Positions 39,432 through 48,801 are shown, counted from the first letter of the stretch. The stretch: DNA of 64,000 bases from an uncultured Clostridia bacterium (GCA_934119935.1 CAKOSX010000001.1:124001-188000), one strand, 5' to 3'. The notes: generated by a model not told the origin, from the letters alone. Translations and numbers: made by a program.

Positions 39432-40229
39432 ATGAAAAAGAAAATCTTAATTATATCCACGATAATATTAGTAATTGTAATAGGCTTAATAGGTTTATTT
39501 GTTTTTTATAAAGTACAACAAAAGGAAAAGACAGCAGAAGTATCAAAAATAAATGATACTGAAATTACAGAAGAAAAAATAGTTGAAGAAACAAAAGATG
39601 AAAATGTTAGCAATAATGAGCTAGGAAAAAATACAAATGAAGAAGTTGAAGAAAAAACAGAAGAAAAACAAGAAAGCCAAGAAACAAAAGAAAAGAAAGA
39701 AACAAATGAAACAAATGAAAAAAACAACCAGGAAACAAAAGAAAAAGCAAATACAGAAACACAAAAGATAAAAGAAAATAATAATTCGAATAAGAGTAAT
39801 AGTAATAACCAACAAACAACAAATCAAGTAACAAATTCTAAAATAGAAACACCTAAACAGGAAGAAAAACAACCAGAAATCACTAAAACAGAACCAGCCA
39901 AAATAGATTTATCAAAATATGATAGATATGAAAATGCACTTAATGGGGGATATAAAGCTTATAAGAAAAGTGATAGTGAAATGAATAAATTAAGAGAACT
40001 AATTGAAAGTTGTATCAAAGAATATGGATATACTAATGTTAAAATAGTTCAAAGTAGTTCTATCATAAATAATACACAAAGTTTTACTGCAAATAAAACA
40101 AATGTTAGCAATAAAGTGTATGATAGCGAAGATTTTACTATCTACTATTATGCAGAAACAGAATACCATATAACATCAAATGGAACAGAATCAGTATTTC
40201 AAAATAGATCATATATAAAAGTAAAATAA
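39432..40229 (+). CDS. Membrane-anchored protein with low-complexity stalk
   Basis: 265 residues from ATG 39432 (AAGGAGAT upstream). One N-terminal helix (IISTIILVIVIGLIGLFVFY), then about 120 residues of Glu/Lys/Thr/Asn repeats, then a globular domain of about 100 residues (YENALNGGYKAYKKSDSEMNKLRE). Looks like a surface-displayed domain on a flexible stalk. No family recognised. Confidence 0.65.
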   Translation: MKKKILIISTIILVIVIGLIGLFVFYKVQQKEKTAEVSKINDTEITEEKIVEETKDENVSNNELGKNTNEEVEEKTEEKQESQETKEKKETNETNEKNNQETKEKANTETQKIKENNNSNKSNSNNQQTTNQVTNSKIETPKQEEKQPEITKTEPAKIDLSKYDRYENALNGGYKAYKKSDSEMNKLRELIESCIKEYGYTNVKIVQSSSIINNTQSFTANKTNVSNKVYDSEDFTIYYYAETEYHITSNGTESVFQNRSYIKVK

Positions 40230-40231
40230 AA

Positions 40232-40358
40232 TTTCAAAAATGTTTCAAAAAATATTCATTGACTGATAAAATATAAGGTGTTAAAATTTTAATATGTAAA
40301 AATATAAGTATAAAAAGAAATTAGCAAATTCCCCTTATTGTTAGTTTCTTTTTTTATG
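40232..40358 (+). promoter_or_regulatory. Cassette P4: operator, SigA promoter and leader terminator
   Basis: TTTCAAAAATG then TTTCAAAAAA, TTGACT at 40259, exactly 17 bp, TAAAAT at 40282, TTTAATAT. Leader hairpin GAAATTAGCAA / TTGTTAGTTTC (two G-U pairs) with T7 ending near 40356. Drives the adhesin gene. Confidence 0.8.
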
Positions 40359-40388
40359 CTTAATTAAAATTAAAGGAGGTATGCCTAA

Positions 40389-43300
40389 ATGGTTAAATCA
40401 AAACAAAAAATAATGGCTACTTTTCTATTAGTATTGGTAATATTGACAAATGTATTACCAGTTGGAGTAAGCTTTGCTGCTAATCAAGGAGATTCAGTAG
40501 GAATAACAAGTGTAGGAAGAGTACCATATCATTTAAAAAGTCATGCTTTACCAAGCGGTGGCTATGTAAAAACAAGTCTGGCAGGGTACTATGAAAATGG
40601 TAATTTTTATCCAGCATATTGTTTAAATAAAAATTTAGCAGGAGTTGATGAATCACTAGAATATAGTGTAACATTAACAGAAATACTAAGTAATCAAGAA
40701 ACTTATAATAAAGTTTGGAGAACGGTAGTTGCTGGTTATCCATATAATTCTCCAGAAAGTTTAGGAGTAAGTAGCTGGGAATATGCTTATCAAGCAACAA
40801 AGATGGCAGTATATTGTGCATTAGGACAATGTAATCCAAGTGATTTTTATGCTAATGATGAAATTGGACAATCAATAGTAAACTTAATTCAAAGATTATC
40901 TAATGAGGGAGAAAATGGTTCAACAACATACAGAACACCAGTTGCAAATATAAATAAATCTGGAAATATGATATTAAATGGGGAATATTATATTCAAAAT
41001 TATACAATTAGTTCAAATGTGGATATATCTAGCTATGATATTGCTATGGCTAATTTCCCAAATGGAACGAAAATAACTAATACATCTGGAAATGAGCAAA
41101 ATACATTTAATAATGGAGAAGTATTTCAGTTAAAAATCCCAAAAGATATTGTTGAAACACAAGATATTAATGGAAAATTAAGAGTAGATGTAAATGCAAA
41201 ATCTTATGCAGTATTTTACTCAACAAGTTATAATCCAAGTTTACAAGATTATGCAATAACGGGAGATCCGATAGCATTAACAAGTGCAAGAAAAGATGTG
41301 CAACTAAAGGCTAATACAGCAAGTATAAAAATTAAAAAAATAGATACAGATACAAAACAACCTATAAAAGATACTATTTATGAATTATCAAAAGCAGATG
41401 GAACAGTTATAGGAAGAGCTACAACAGATAGTACAGGAAATCTAACATTTTATGATTTGTATCAAAATGATTATGTTTTAAAAGAAGTAAAGAGTAATGA
41501 TGATTATGTAATATCACAAGAAAAGATTAATATAAAAGCAAAATACAATAAGGTAACAGAATTAACATTAGAAAACAAACATAAAACAGGAAATTTAAAA
41601 GTCTATAAAGTTGATAAAGATAATCATAAAATTAGCTTAGGAAATGTAGAATTTGATTTGTATAGCGAAGAATTTAAAAAAGTCATAGGAACTTATAGAA
41701 CAAATGTAGATGGAGAAATAAAAGTAGAAGGTCTTAGAACAGGAAATTATAAATGGATTGAAAAGACTACAAATAAATATTATAACTTAGGCGAAGATAC
41801 AGAAGTTAAAGTTGAATGGGAAAAAACAAATGAATCATTGATAGAAAATGAACTAAAAAAAGGACAAATTAGAGTAATAAAAATTGATTTAGACAATAAT
41901 GAAGTAAAATTAAAAGGTGTAAAATTTAATGTTTTAGATGAAAAAAATAATGTGTTAGAAACAATTATTACAAATGATGAAGGAGAAGCAATAACATCAA
42001 AATATCCAGTAAGAGATTTTGAAAAATTAACATTGCAAGAAGTAGAAACAAAAGAAAATTATAAGCTAAATAACGAAAAACAAACTATAACATTAGAAGC
42101 AAATCAAATAAAGGATATTACATTTAAAAATGAAAAGAAAAAAGGACAAATAAAAGTAATAAAAGTTGACTTAGATAATAATGAAATAAAATTAAAAGAT
42201 GTTGAATTTAAAGTATATGATGAAAAAGGAAATGTTGTAGATACCTTGAAAACAGATGAAAATGGAGAAGCAACAACAAAGAGATTGCCAATAGACCAAG
42301 TATATACGGTTCAAGAAAATAAAACTGGAGAAAATTACGTATTAAATGAAGAAACACAAAAGGTAGTTTTAAAAGAAGATCAAATAACTAATATTACATT
42401 TGAAAATGAAAAGAAAAAAGGACAAATAAAAGTAGTAAAAGTTGATAAAGATAACAATGAGGTAAAATTAAAAGATATAGAATTTAAAGTATATGATGAA
42501 AAAGGAAATGTTGTAGATACTTTGAAAACAGATGAAAATGGAGAAGCAACAACAAAAAGGTTACCAATAGATCAAGAATATACAATCCAAGAAACAAAAA
42601 CATTAGAAAAATATGTATTAAATGAAACAGTGCAAAAAGTAACATTAAAACAAGATGAAATTACAAATATTCAATTTGAAAATGAAAAAATAAAAGGAAA
42701 AATTGAAATTATAAAAGTATCTGCTGATGATAATAAATTAACAGGAGAAAAAGCAGGCACCAAACTAGAAGGAGCAGTATTTAATATATATAATGAAAGT
42801 GATGAAATTGTTGATGTAATAACAATAAAAGAAGGAATTGGAACAAGTAAATTATTAGAAAAAGGAAAATATTTTATACAAGAAGAAACAAGTGGGTCTG
42901 ATAACTACTTATTAAATACTGAAAAATATCCAATAGAAATAACAGAACATTTAAAAACTATACCTATTACAATAAAAAATAATAGTGTTGATATTGGATT
43001 AGATATTGACAAAAATGGTGTAGTACAAGCACAACCTAATGATGAAATAAAATATGGCTTTAATTCGTTAAAAAACACATCAAATGTATCATTGGATAAT
43101 TTCACTTGGACAGATAATTTACCTTATGACTATGTAAGAATTACAAAATTGTTTACAGGAACATATAATGAAGATTTAGATTATATAGTAAAATATAAAA
43201 CTAATAAATCAGAAGACTATATAGAATTTGGAAAATATAATACACAAAAGAATAATTATATTGATTTTACAAGTGTAAGTTTAGAGGATGACGAATTTAT

Positions 43301-43532
43301 AACAGATTTTAAAGTAGAATTTGGAACAGTAAAGGCAGGATTTGAAGCAATAGAAAAGCCTTTTATATTTGCAAAAGTTTTGCCAACAGTGCGACTAGAA
43401 GATAAATGGACAAATTATACCACATTAACTGGAGATTATAAAGAACATCATTTGGAAGATAAGGCGGAATGGACAACGACATCCTATGGAAAAAAATTAG
43501 AAATAACAAAATTACCTAGAACAGGTTTTTAA
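40389..43532 (+). CDS. Thioester-domain surface adhesin with tandem CnaB/SpaA repeats
   Basis: 1047 residues. Signal peptide (MATFLLVLVILTNVLPVGVSFA), an N-terminal TQXA/thioester-type domain with PAYCLNKN and YQATKMAVYCALGQ, a linker, then about five CnaB-type domains. Two of these are nearly identical (KGQIKVIKVDLDNNEIKLKD / KGQIKVVKVDKDNNEVKLKD, DNA about 42130-42690). A final beta domain follows. It ends LPRTGF then stop, without the usual hydrophobic helix and basic tail. Likely a covalently binding mating or host adhesin under cassette P4. Confidence 0.88.
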   Translation: MVKSKQKIMATFLLVLVILTNVLPVGVSFAANQGDSVGITSVGRVPYHLKSHALPSGGYVKTSLAGYYENGNFYPAYCLNKNLAGVDESLEYSVTLTEILSNQETYNKVWRTVVAGYPYNSPESLGVSSWEYAYQATKMAVYCALGQCNPSDFYANDEIGQSIVNLIQRLSNEGENGSTTYRTPVANINKSGNMILNGEYYIQNYTISSNVDISSYDIAMANFPNGTKITNTSGNEQNTFNNGEVFQLKIPKDIVETQDINGKLRVDVNAKSYAVFYSTSYNPSLQDYAITGDPIALTSARKDVQLKANTASIKIKKIDTDTKQPIKDTIYELSKADGTVIGRATTDSTGNLTFYDLYQNDYVLKEVKSNDDYVISQEKINIKAKYNKVTELTLENKHKTGNLKVYKVDKDNHKISLGNVEFDLYSEEFKKVIGTYRTNVDGEIKVEGLRTGNYKWIEKTTNKYYNLGEDTEVKVEWEKTNESLIENELKKGQIRVIKIDLDNNEVKLKGVKFNVLDEKNNVLETIITNDEGEAITSKYPVRDFEKLTLQEVETKENYKLNNEKQTITLEANQIKDITFKNEKKKGQIKVIKVDLDNNEIKLKDVEFKVYDEKGNVVDTLKTDENGEATTKRLPIDQVYTVQENKTGENYVLNEETQKVVLKEDQITNITFENEKKKGQIKVVKVDKDNNEVKLKDIEFKVYDEKGNVVDTLKTDENGEATTKRLPIDQEYTIQETKTLEKYVLNETVQKVTLKQDEITNIQFENEKIKGKIEIIKVSADDNKLTGEKAGTKLEGAVFNIYNESDEIVDVITIKEGIGTSKLLEKGKYFIQEETSGSDNYLLNTEKYPIEITEHLKTIPITIKNNSVDIGLDIDKNGVVQAQPNDEIKYGFNSLKNTSNVSLDNFTWTDNLPYDYVRITKLFTGTYNEDLDYIVKYKTNKSEDYIEFGKYNTQKNNYIDFTSVSLEDDEFITDFKVEFGTVKAGFEAIEKPFIFAKVLPTVRLEDKWTNYTTLTGDYKEHHLEDKAEWTTTSYGKKLEITKLPRTGF

Positions 43533-43548
43533 AAATAGTAATATAAAG

Positions 43549-43585
43549 CCAAAGTAATATAAAAAAATACTTTGGCTTTTTTTGT
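43549..43585 (+). terminator. Terminator after the adhesin
   Basis: AAAGCCAAAGTA / TACTTTGGCTTT stem and T7. Confidence 0.9.
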
Positions 43586-43653
43586 GCTTTTTTGAACTTT
43601 TTGTGTTATAATGCCTATGTATTTTGAAAAATGAATGAAAGAAGGAACAAACA

Positions 43654-43830
43654 ATGCAATTTTCAAGTAAAGATATTCAATTATTTAATGAAGCAGGGAT
43701 AAATGTAGAAGATAAAAATTATACAAATGATGAAGTTGAAAGATTAAAAATTAAGGTAACAGATTTTATTGTAAGTCAAAGTACAAAGGATATAGATAAA
43801 TATAGTAAAAAGTTTAGTAGACTGTTATAA
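43654..43830 (+). CDS. Small ICE protein, 58 residues
   Basis: ATG 43654 with GAAGGA upstream, TAA at 43828. Sequence MQFSSKDIQLFNEAGINVED continues to a helical C terminus (IDKYSKKFSRLL). Preceded by a promoter-like TTGTGTTATAATG at about 43600. Function unknown. Confidence 0.6.
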   Translation: MQFSSKDIQLFNEAGINVEDKNYTNDEVERLKIKVTDFIVSQSTKDIDKYSKKFSRLL

Positions 43831-43887
43831 ATTGAAAATAGTAAGTTTTTTTGTAGTTATATATAATTATAGAGGAGAAGAGAGTCA

Positions 43888-44052
43888 ATGAACATATTTG
43901 ATGTAGTTGAATTAAAAAACAATAAAAAAGCAACGATTATAGCAATAAATAAAAATCAATATAAAGCTGAAGTCTTAGATTCAAAAGGAAAAAGGTTAGG
44001 AGTAGAAGAAATTAAAGCTGAAGATATTGCTAGAATTATATATAAACATTAA
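43888..44052 (+). CDS. Small ICE protein, 54 residues
   Basis: ATG 43888 with GAGGAGAAG upstream. MNIFDVVELKNNKKATIIAI and YKAEVLDSKGKRLGVEEIKA suggest a small SH3-like beta barrel, as in DUF4926-type proteins. Twelve bp before lgt, probably co-transcribed. Confidence 0.6.
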   Translation: MNIFDVVELKNNKKATIIAINKNQYKAEVLDSKGKRLGVEEIKAEDIARIIYKH

Positions 44053-44064
44053 AGGATGATATGA

Positions 44065-44862
44065 ATGAAAGAGATAGTATTTCCTGCATTGGGATTAAAT
44101 CTAAAAATAAATAGTATAGCAATAAGTATTGGTAGCATTGATATTTATTGGTATGCTATTTGTATAGTATTAGCATTTGCAGTAGGATGCTTATTGTGTA
44201 GAAAAGATGATGGAAAATATAACATAAAATATGAAGATATATTAGAATTGTTTATATTTGTTATTCCAGCTTCTATAATATGTGCTAGATTATATTTTGT
44301 GATTTTTAATTTGAAAGACTATATTAATAATCCGATTGAAATATTGAATATACGAAATGGTGGATTAGCAATATATGGTGGAATAATAGGGGCAGTTATA
44401 ACAATATTTATTTATTGCAAAATAGAGAAAATGAAAATATTAGATGTGTTAGATTATATAGCACCATATCTACCACTTGGACAAGCAATAGGTAGATGGG
44501 GAAATTTCTTCAATGCCGAAGCTCATGGAATAGAAACAAAAAGCTTTTTTAGAATGGGATTAATTGAAAATGGAAGATATATAGAAGTGCATCCAACATT
44601 TCTATATGAATCTATAGCTTGTTTTTGTATTTTTATTATTTTATATATTTTAAAAAACAAAAGAAAGTATAAAGGACAAATAACATATACTTATTTAGCA
44701 TTATATGGCTTGATAAGAGCATTTATAGAAGGACTACGAACAGATAGTCTGATGATATGGAATTTTAGAATTTCACAAGTTCTATCAACAATATTGTTCG
44801 TTGGATTTGGAACAATAATAATAATTAAAAATATAAAAAAGGATTATGAAAATGAAAAATAA
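44065..44862 (+). CDS. lgt: Prolipoprotein diacylglyceryl transferase
   Basis: 265 residues, about seven membrane helices. Hallmarks: NGGLAIYGGIIGA, the signature GRWGNFFNAEAHG and the C-terminal HPTFLYES. Lgt transfers diacylglycerol from phosphatidylglycerol to the lipobox cysteine of prolipoproteins. Its presence in an ICE next to lspA, and 4 kb before four lipoprotein genes, suggests the element brings its own maturation enzymes. Overlaps lspA. Confidence 0.93.
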   Translation: MKEIVFPALGLNLKINSIAISIGSIDIYWYAICIVLAFAVGCLLCRKDDGKYNIKYEDILELFIFVIPASIICARLYFVIFNLKDYINNPIEILNIRNGGLAIYGGIIGAVITIFIYCKIEKMKILDVLDYIAPYLPLGQAIGRWGNFFNAEAHGIETKSFFRMGLIENGRYIEVHPTFLYESIACFCIFIILYILKNKRKYKGQITYTYLALYGLIRAFIEGLRTDSLMIWNFRISQVLSTILFVGFGTIIIIKNIKKDYENEK

Positions 44863-45331
44863 AAAGAATTTATCACTAATAATGTTGGGAATTTCAATCG
44901 TAATAATTGATAGAATTACAAAACTATTATTAATAAATAAAGAAATAACAATTATTCCAAATTTTCTGAATTTTACATATACAGAAAATAATGGTGTAGC
45001 ATTTGGAATAGCAAGTAACAACACCATACTAATTGTTTTAATGAATGTAATAATATTAGCAATAATAATAAAATTTTTGAAAGAAAAATTTAGTAAAACA
45101 AATTATATAATTATATTATCCCTTATTATGATATTGGCTGGGGGAATTGGAAATTTAATAGATAGAATTGCAATGGGATATGTAATTGATTTTATAGATG
45201 TTAATATATTGGATTTTCCTGCCTTTAATGTAGCAGATATATCAATAACAGTAGGAGTAATAATGATTATGATTATTTTAATAAAATCATTATTTGAAAA
45301 AGAAAATAATATAGAAAAGGTGAAAAAGTAA
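44852..45331 (+). CDS. lspA: Lipoprotein signal peptidase II
   Basis: 159 residues from ATG 44852 (a nearby ATG at 44846 is too close to the Shine-Dalgarno). Four helices and all family motifs: TKLLLINKE, NNGVAFGI, GGIGNLIDR with the first catalytic Asp, and FNVADISI with the second. It cleaves the signal peptide before the lipidated cysteine. Translationally coupled to lgt. Confidence 0.93.
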   Translation: MKNKKNLSLIMLGISIVIIDRITKLLLINKEITIIPNFLNFTYTENNGVAFGIASNNTILIVLMNVIILAIIIKFLKEKFSKTNYIIILSLIMILAGGIGNLIDRIAMGYVIDFIDVNILDFPAFNVADISITVGVIMIMIILIKSLFEKENNIEKVKK

Positions 45332-45745
45332 ATGTATTTTAATAAAATAATACCTGAAATGTCAGTTAGTAATTTACAAAATAGTATAAAATTTTATAAA
45401 ACATTAGGATTTAAAATTGAATATGAAAGAATAGAAGATAAATTTGTATTTTTATCATTGAACGAAATACAGTTTATGCTTCAAGAAATTTCTAAAGATG
45501 GAAAATGGGATGTAGCTCCACTTGTACATCCATTTGGAAATGGAATTAATTTTCAATTAGAAGTTGATAACATTCAAAAAATATATGATAGTTTAAAACA
45601 AAATAATTACAAAATTGCCTATGAAATAGAAGAAAATTGGTATAGACAAGATAATAAATTATTAGGAAATAAGGAATTTTTAGTACAAGATCCAGATGGA
45701 TATTTGTTGAGATTTTCAGAAGATTTGGGAGAAAAAAGTATATAA
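45332..45745 (+). CDS. VOC-family protein (bleomycin-resistance/glyoxalase fold)
   Basis: 137 residues. MSVSNLQNSIKFYKTLGFKIEYER, an alpha-beta repeat, and FLVQDPDGYLLRFSEDL at the end match bleomycin-binding VOC proteins, which sequester the drug rather than degrade it. It starts directly after lspA. The exact ligand cannot be predicted. Confidence 0.8.
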   Translation: MYFNKIIPEMSVSNLQNSIKFYKTLGFKIEYERIEDKFVFLSLNEIQFMLQEISKDGKWDVAPLVHPFGNGINFQLEVDNIQKIYDSLKQNNYKIAYEIEENWYRQDNKLLGNKEFLVQDPDGYLLRFSEDLGEKSI

Positions 45746-45823
45746 AACATAAAAAATAAGTAAATGTTTTATATTAGATTATGAAATTTTGATATAATTA
45801 GAGAAAAAAAGAATAAGTATAAA

Positions 45824-45862
45824 AAATAGAGTTACTATCAATATAAGTAGCTCTATTTTTTA
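45824..45862. terminator. Bidirectional terminator between convergent genes
   Basis: AAAAATAGAGTTACT / AGTAGCTCTATTTTT with a T tract on each strand; the right arm overlaps the end of the minus-strand gene. Confidence 0.85.
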
Positions 45863-46272
45863 GGATAATAAATATATTCTCCAGTTTCAACATCAATTAA
45901 ACATTGTAACAAATCAAAATCATTATCACAAAGAATTCCGTCATAAAAAGTTGTATCATCAAGCCAAGAAATTTCACCTTTTAGAATCTTTACAAGGTAA
46001 TATTTTTTATTATTATCACCATCCACTAATTCAACTTTGCAGTCATCAAAATTTAAATAACTAATATATCTACTATCAAGTCTAAAAAAATTAGTTTTCA
46101 AATTATTATCTTGCTCTGCAATTTTAAATGCTTGATATGGAGAAATTGGATATTGACTTTTTTTTTCAAGTTTATCAATATTACTTTCAAATGAGTAATA
46201 GTCTGTGTCATCTGTATAATCTTCGTCAGAATCAGGAGAAAAAATATTGAGTATTTTTTGAAATATAGACAT
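45853..46272 (-). CDS. Hypothetical protein, PepSY-like pattern
   Basis: 139 residues, GGAGGT before its ATG on the minus strand. After an acidic N terminus it has PYQAFKIAEQDNNL, YYLVKILKGEISW and CLIDVETGEYIYYPKK, a layout resembling a PepSY-type domain. Soluble, no signal peptide. One of few minus-strand genes in the ICE, so it is independently expressed. Confidence 0.65.
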   Translation of the reverse strand: MSIFQKILNIFSPDSDEDYTDDTDYYSFESNIDKLEKKSQYPISPYQAFKIAEQDNNLKTNFFRLDSRYISYLNFDDCKVELVDGDNNKKYYLVKILKGEISWLDDTTFYDGILCDNDFDLLQCLIDVETGEYIYYPKK

Positions 46273-46387
46273 TGGATAACCTCCTTAAATATACTTAAAA
46301 ATATTATAAAGCAAAAAAACTTATTTGGCAAATATAATTTTTTATGTTAAAATTTGAATAGAAAAAATTATAGGAGTATTTTATAAT

Positions 46388-47443
46388 ATGATAAAAGAAG
46401 TTAGTCTAAAAGATTATGAAAAAGAAATACAAGAAAAAAATTATGAAATTATATATAAAGATATAGTTAATAAGTCAATAGAGCTTGTAAAAGAAATAGG
46501 AAAAATAGAAGAATTTGAACTTCCAGAAGCTGAAGAAACTACAACATTGTTAGAGAGTATAAAATGTTATTTTGAAGAAAAAGTAAATTATTGGAGATCT
46601 GTCATTAAATTAATGAATGAACTATTAGAGTGGAAAAGCGATTATAGTTTTATTGCTCCAACAGAAAAAGACAAGTTAGAACTTATTTTTTCAGCCTATA
46701 ATAGAGTAGTTAGAACTTTAAATGACTATAAAAAAATAAAAAAAGAAATTGAAGCAAAGAGTTTTGAAATAATACTTGAAGAGCGAAAAGAAAAAATTAT
46801 TAGGCTTTATACTGAAATGCTTGATTATAAAAATAAAATATATAATAGAAATTGGAATATAGAAGAATTTACACCAGTAATGATTCATTACTATAATTTT
46901 TATTATAACGAATTTTTGAATTTAAGAGATACTATGATAGACAGGAAAAATGATGATGAAAACAGGATTAAATTAGATAATATTGAAAGAATAATTATAA
47001 TAGATGATATTTATAATATGCTTCTTCCAACTAAAGATAATGAGGGCTATAAAGAATTTGCGTACGCATATAGAGATTTGGATTTAAAAGATGGGCAAAC
47101 ATATGAAGATTTATATAGTTTAGAAAGAAAAAAAATAATAGAACTTTTTAAAAAGATGCTTGAATTTGTTGGTGAAAATGATTTTATAAATGAAGATGAT
47201 TATAATAAATTAAAAGACAAAGTAATTGAAAAATATCCATTTTATTCTTCTAAATTGGCTGATAATTATGGTCATTATGGAATAGAAAGAACATGGATTG
47301 AAATATTAAGTGATTTAGAAGATGTGTATGAAGAATTATCTAGTGATTATAAAAATCGTGAGGAAAATCTAAAAAGATATGAAGAACTTAAAAAATCTGT
47401 TCCAAATGAAGATGAGGATGAAAATATAGATTTCTGGAATTAA
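46388..47443 (+). CDS. Hypothetical helical protein
   Basis: 351 residues, soluble, very rich in Glu, Lys, Tyr and Asn, helical throughout. No motif recognised. Promoter-like TTATGTTAAAATTTG at about 46342. First gene of the variable cargo block; its AT-rich character matches neighbours. Confidence 0.65.
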   Translation: MIKEVSLKDYEKEIQEKNYEIIYKDIVNKSIELVKEIGKIEEFELPEAEETTTLLESIKCYFEEKVNYWRSVIKLMNELLEWKSDYSFIAPTEKDKLELIFSAYNRVVRTLNDYKKIKKEIEAKSFEIILEERKEKIIRLYTEMLDYKNKIYNRNWNIEEFTPVMIHYYNFYYNEFLNLRDTMIDRKNDDENRIKLDNIERIIIIDDIYNMLLPTKDNEGYKEFAYAYRDLDLKDGQTYEDLYSLERKKIIELFKKMLEFVGENDFINEDDYNKLKDKVIEKYPFYSSKLADNYGHYGIERTWIEILSDLEDVYEELSSDYKNREENLKRYEELKKSVPNEDEDENIDFWN

Positions 47444-47473
47444 TTGTATTTTTTTAGAAATTTGCATCAAATT

Positions 47474-47737
47474 ATATACAAAAAAATATTTTTTTGATAT
47501 AATTATTGCAGAAAAAAAGAGAAAGGGGAGATATAATTATGAAAAGACTTGTAATCCTTGGGGCTGTACACACACACACACACACACACCAATACTTTAT
47601 TAAATAAAATTGTCAGAGATGACAAGTCTTTTAACATATCTCGAAATAGAAGAAACTTGAAAGAAAACTGTGAATTTTAAGCAGTTTTGTTTTAGGTTTC
47701 TTTTTGCTTTCAAAAATTAATTATAAGGAGGGAGAAA
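47474..47737 (+). repeat. Leader repeat unit A with (AC)11 microsatellite
   Basis: Extended -10 promoter TGATATAAT at 47494-47502, AAAGGGGAG Shine-Dalgarno, an ATG at 47539 and the run (AC)11 at 47568-47589. Two helices follow or enclose it: AAAAGACTTGT (47542) pairs with ACAAGTCTTTT (47622), and a 20-bp terminator stem at 47651-47701 has T5. Shares about 260 bp with unit B at 50240-50528. Confidence 0.85.
47539..47607 (+). pseudogene. Small His-Thr repeat ORF, out-of-frame version
   Basis: Starts MKRLVILGAV, then alternating His-Thr codons from the AC run. With 11 AC units the frame exits into QYFIK and stops after 22 codons. One more AC unit would restore the frame conserved in copy B, ending at about 47681. 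It may be a phase-OFF allele, or not coding at all. Confidence 0.45.
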
Positions 47738-48778
47738 ATGTTTTTACTAATTAATTTTGATGATGTTGCGCTAGGAATTGGGGTAGTTATAAAATGGTTT
47801 TTTATAATTGGAATATTAAGCATACCTTTAGGCTTTTTGAAATGGTTCGATGATAGTTTAACGATAGGAGCAATAATATTTGCTTTTGGCATTGCTCTTT
47901 ATATAATGAATATTTTAACAATAATTGAATGGATTAATGATACAAAAGAGATGAAAAATGATAAAAAAAACAAACAAATCATAGCTTTAACTATAGCAAT
48001 TATAGGTTTCATTATAACATCGGTAATTGGTTTTTTTATCCCAATAAAAATCACTTACATTACTCTTAAAGGTATTGTTAGTATGGCGATATGTTCTTTT
48101 ATAATTAACATATTTTCTGGAATATGGTTACAAAAGAAGAGAATTGGAAGAGTTGGTTGGAGAGGATATATAAATAATATAAAATATTTTCTAAAACATA
48201 GATTTCTAAAACAGCAATTGATTATTGGATTAGTGTCTTTTTTTGTAATAAGTTGTATTGTAATGTTGGGAATGAAAACTGATGATTTAAAAAATACTAA
48301 ATTAAGTAATGTTGCAGCAAACTTATCAAATTACATAACCTCAAATGTAGTTTATTACAATAATAAATATGAAAATGCAAGAAATGGAAAAACAGTTAAG
48401 GAAATTGCTCAAGATGAAATAAATTATATAAGAAATGATGTAGCAACAAATAAAGAAGAACTCAATAAATTGACATCATATAATATAGAAAATAAAAGTG
48501 TAGAAAGCTTTACAAAAGAATATCTTAATAATAAAAACATTATGAAAGCTTTTGTGGATAAATATGGAATAAATATTAGGTTGAATTATATTACTGATGA
48601 TTCAAAATATAGTAATTTGTTTATTATGACTTTGTATGATTATTCTACAGATAAAACATTATATTATAAATTTGATCTAAATAAGGGAGAAATAAGTGAA
48701 CAATTTGAGAATAGTTTAGCGGCGGAAAAATATGCAGATAGTATAAAAGAAAATATTAGAAATGAAAAATATAATTAA
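47738..48778 (+). CDS. Polytopic membrane protein with outside domain
   Basis: 346 residues, about six membrane helices in the first 190 residues, then a soluble domain of 150 residues (YYNNKYENARNGKTVKEIAQDE onward). GGAGGGAG lies directly ahead, at the end of repeat unit A, so its expression depends on the unit A terminator. Its soluble part resembles that of the 52185 protein (ARxGKxxxEIxxxE). Function unknown. Confidence 0.7.
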   Translation: MFLLINFDDVALGIGVVIKWFFIIGILSIPLGFLKWFDDSLTIGAIIFAFGIALYIMNILTIIEWINDTKEMKNDKKNKQIIALTIAIIGFIITSVIGFFIPIKITYITLKGIVSMAICSFIINIFSGIWLQKKRIGRVGWRGYINNIKYFLKHRFLKQQLIIGLVSFFVISCIVMLGMKTDDLKNTKLSNVAANLSNYITSNVVYYNNKYENARNGKTVKEIAQDEINYIRNDVATNKEELNKLTSYNIENKSVESFTKEYLNNKNIMKAFVDKYGINIRLNYITDDSKYSNLFIMTLYDYSTDKTLYYKFDLNKGEISEQFENSLAAEKYADSIKENIRNEKYN

Positions 48779-48801
48779 AAAATTGTAGGAGGTATTTAAA
48801 A

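Noticed and set aside
39506..39872. Large minus-strand ORFs opposite the Glu/Lys/Thr-rich stalk
   Set aside because: They are mirror images of a low-complexity coding region, rich in Phe, Leu and Ser, and have no ribosome sites.
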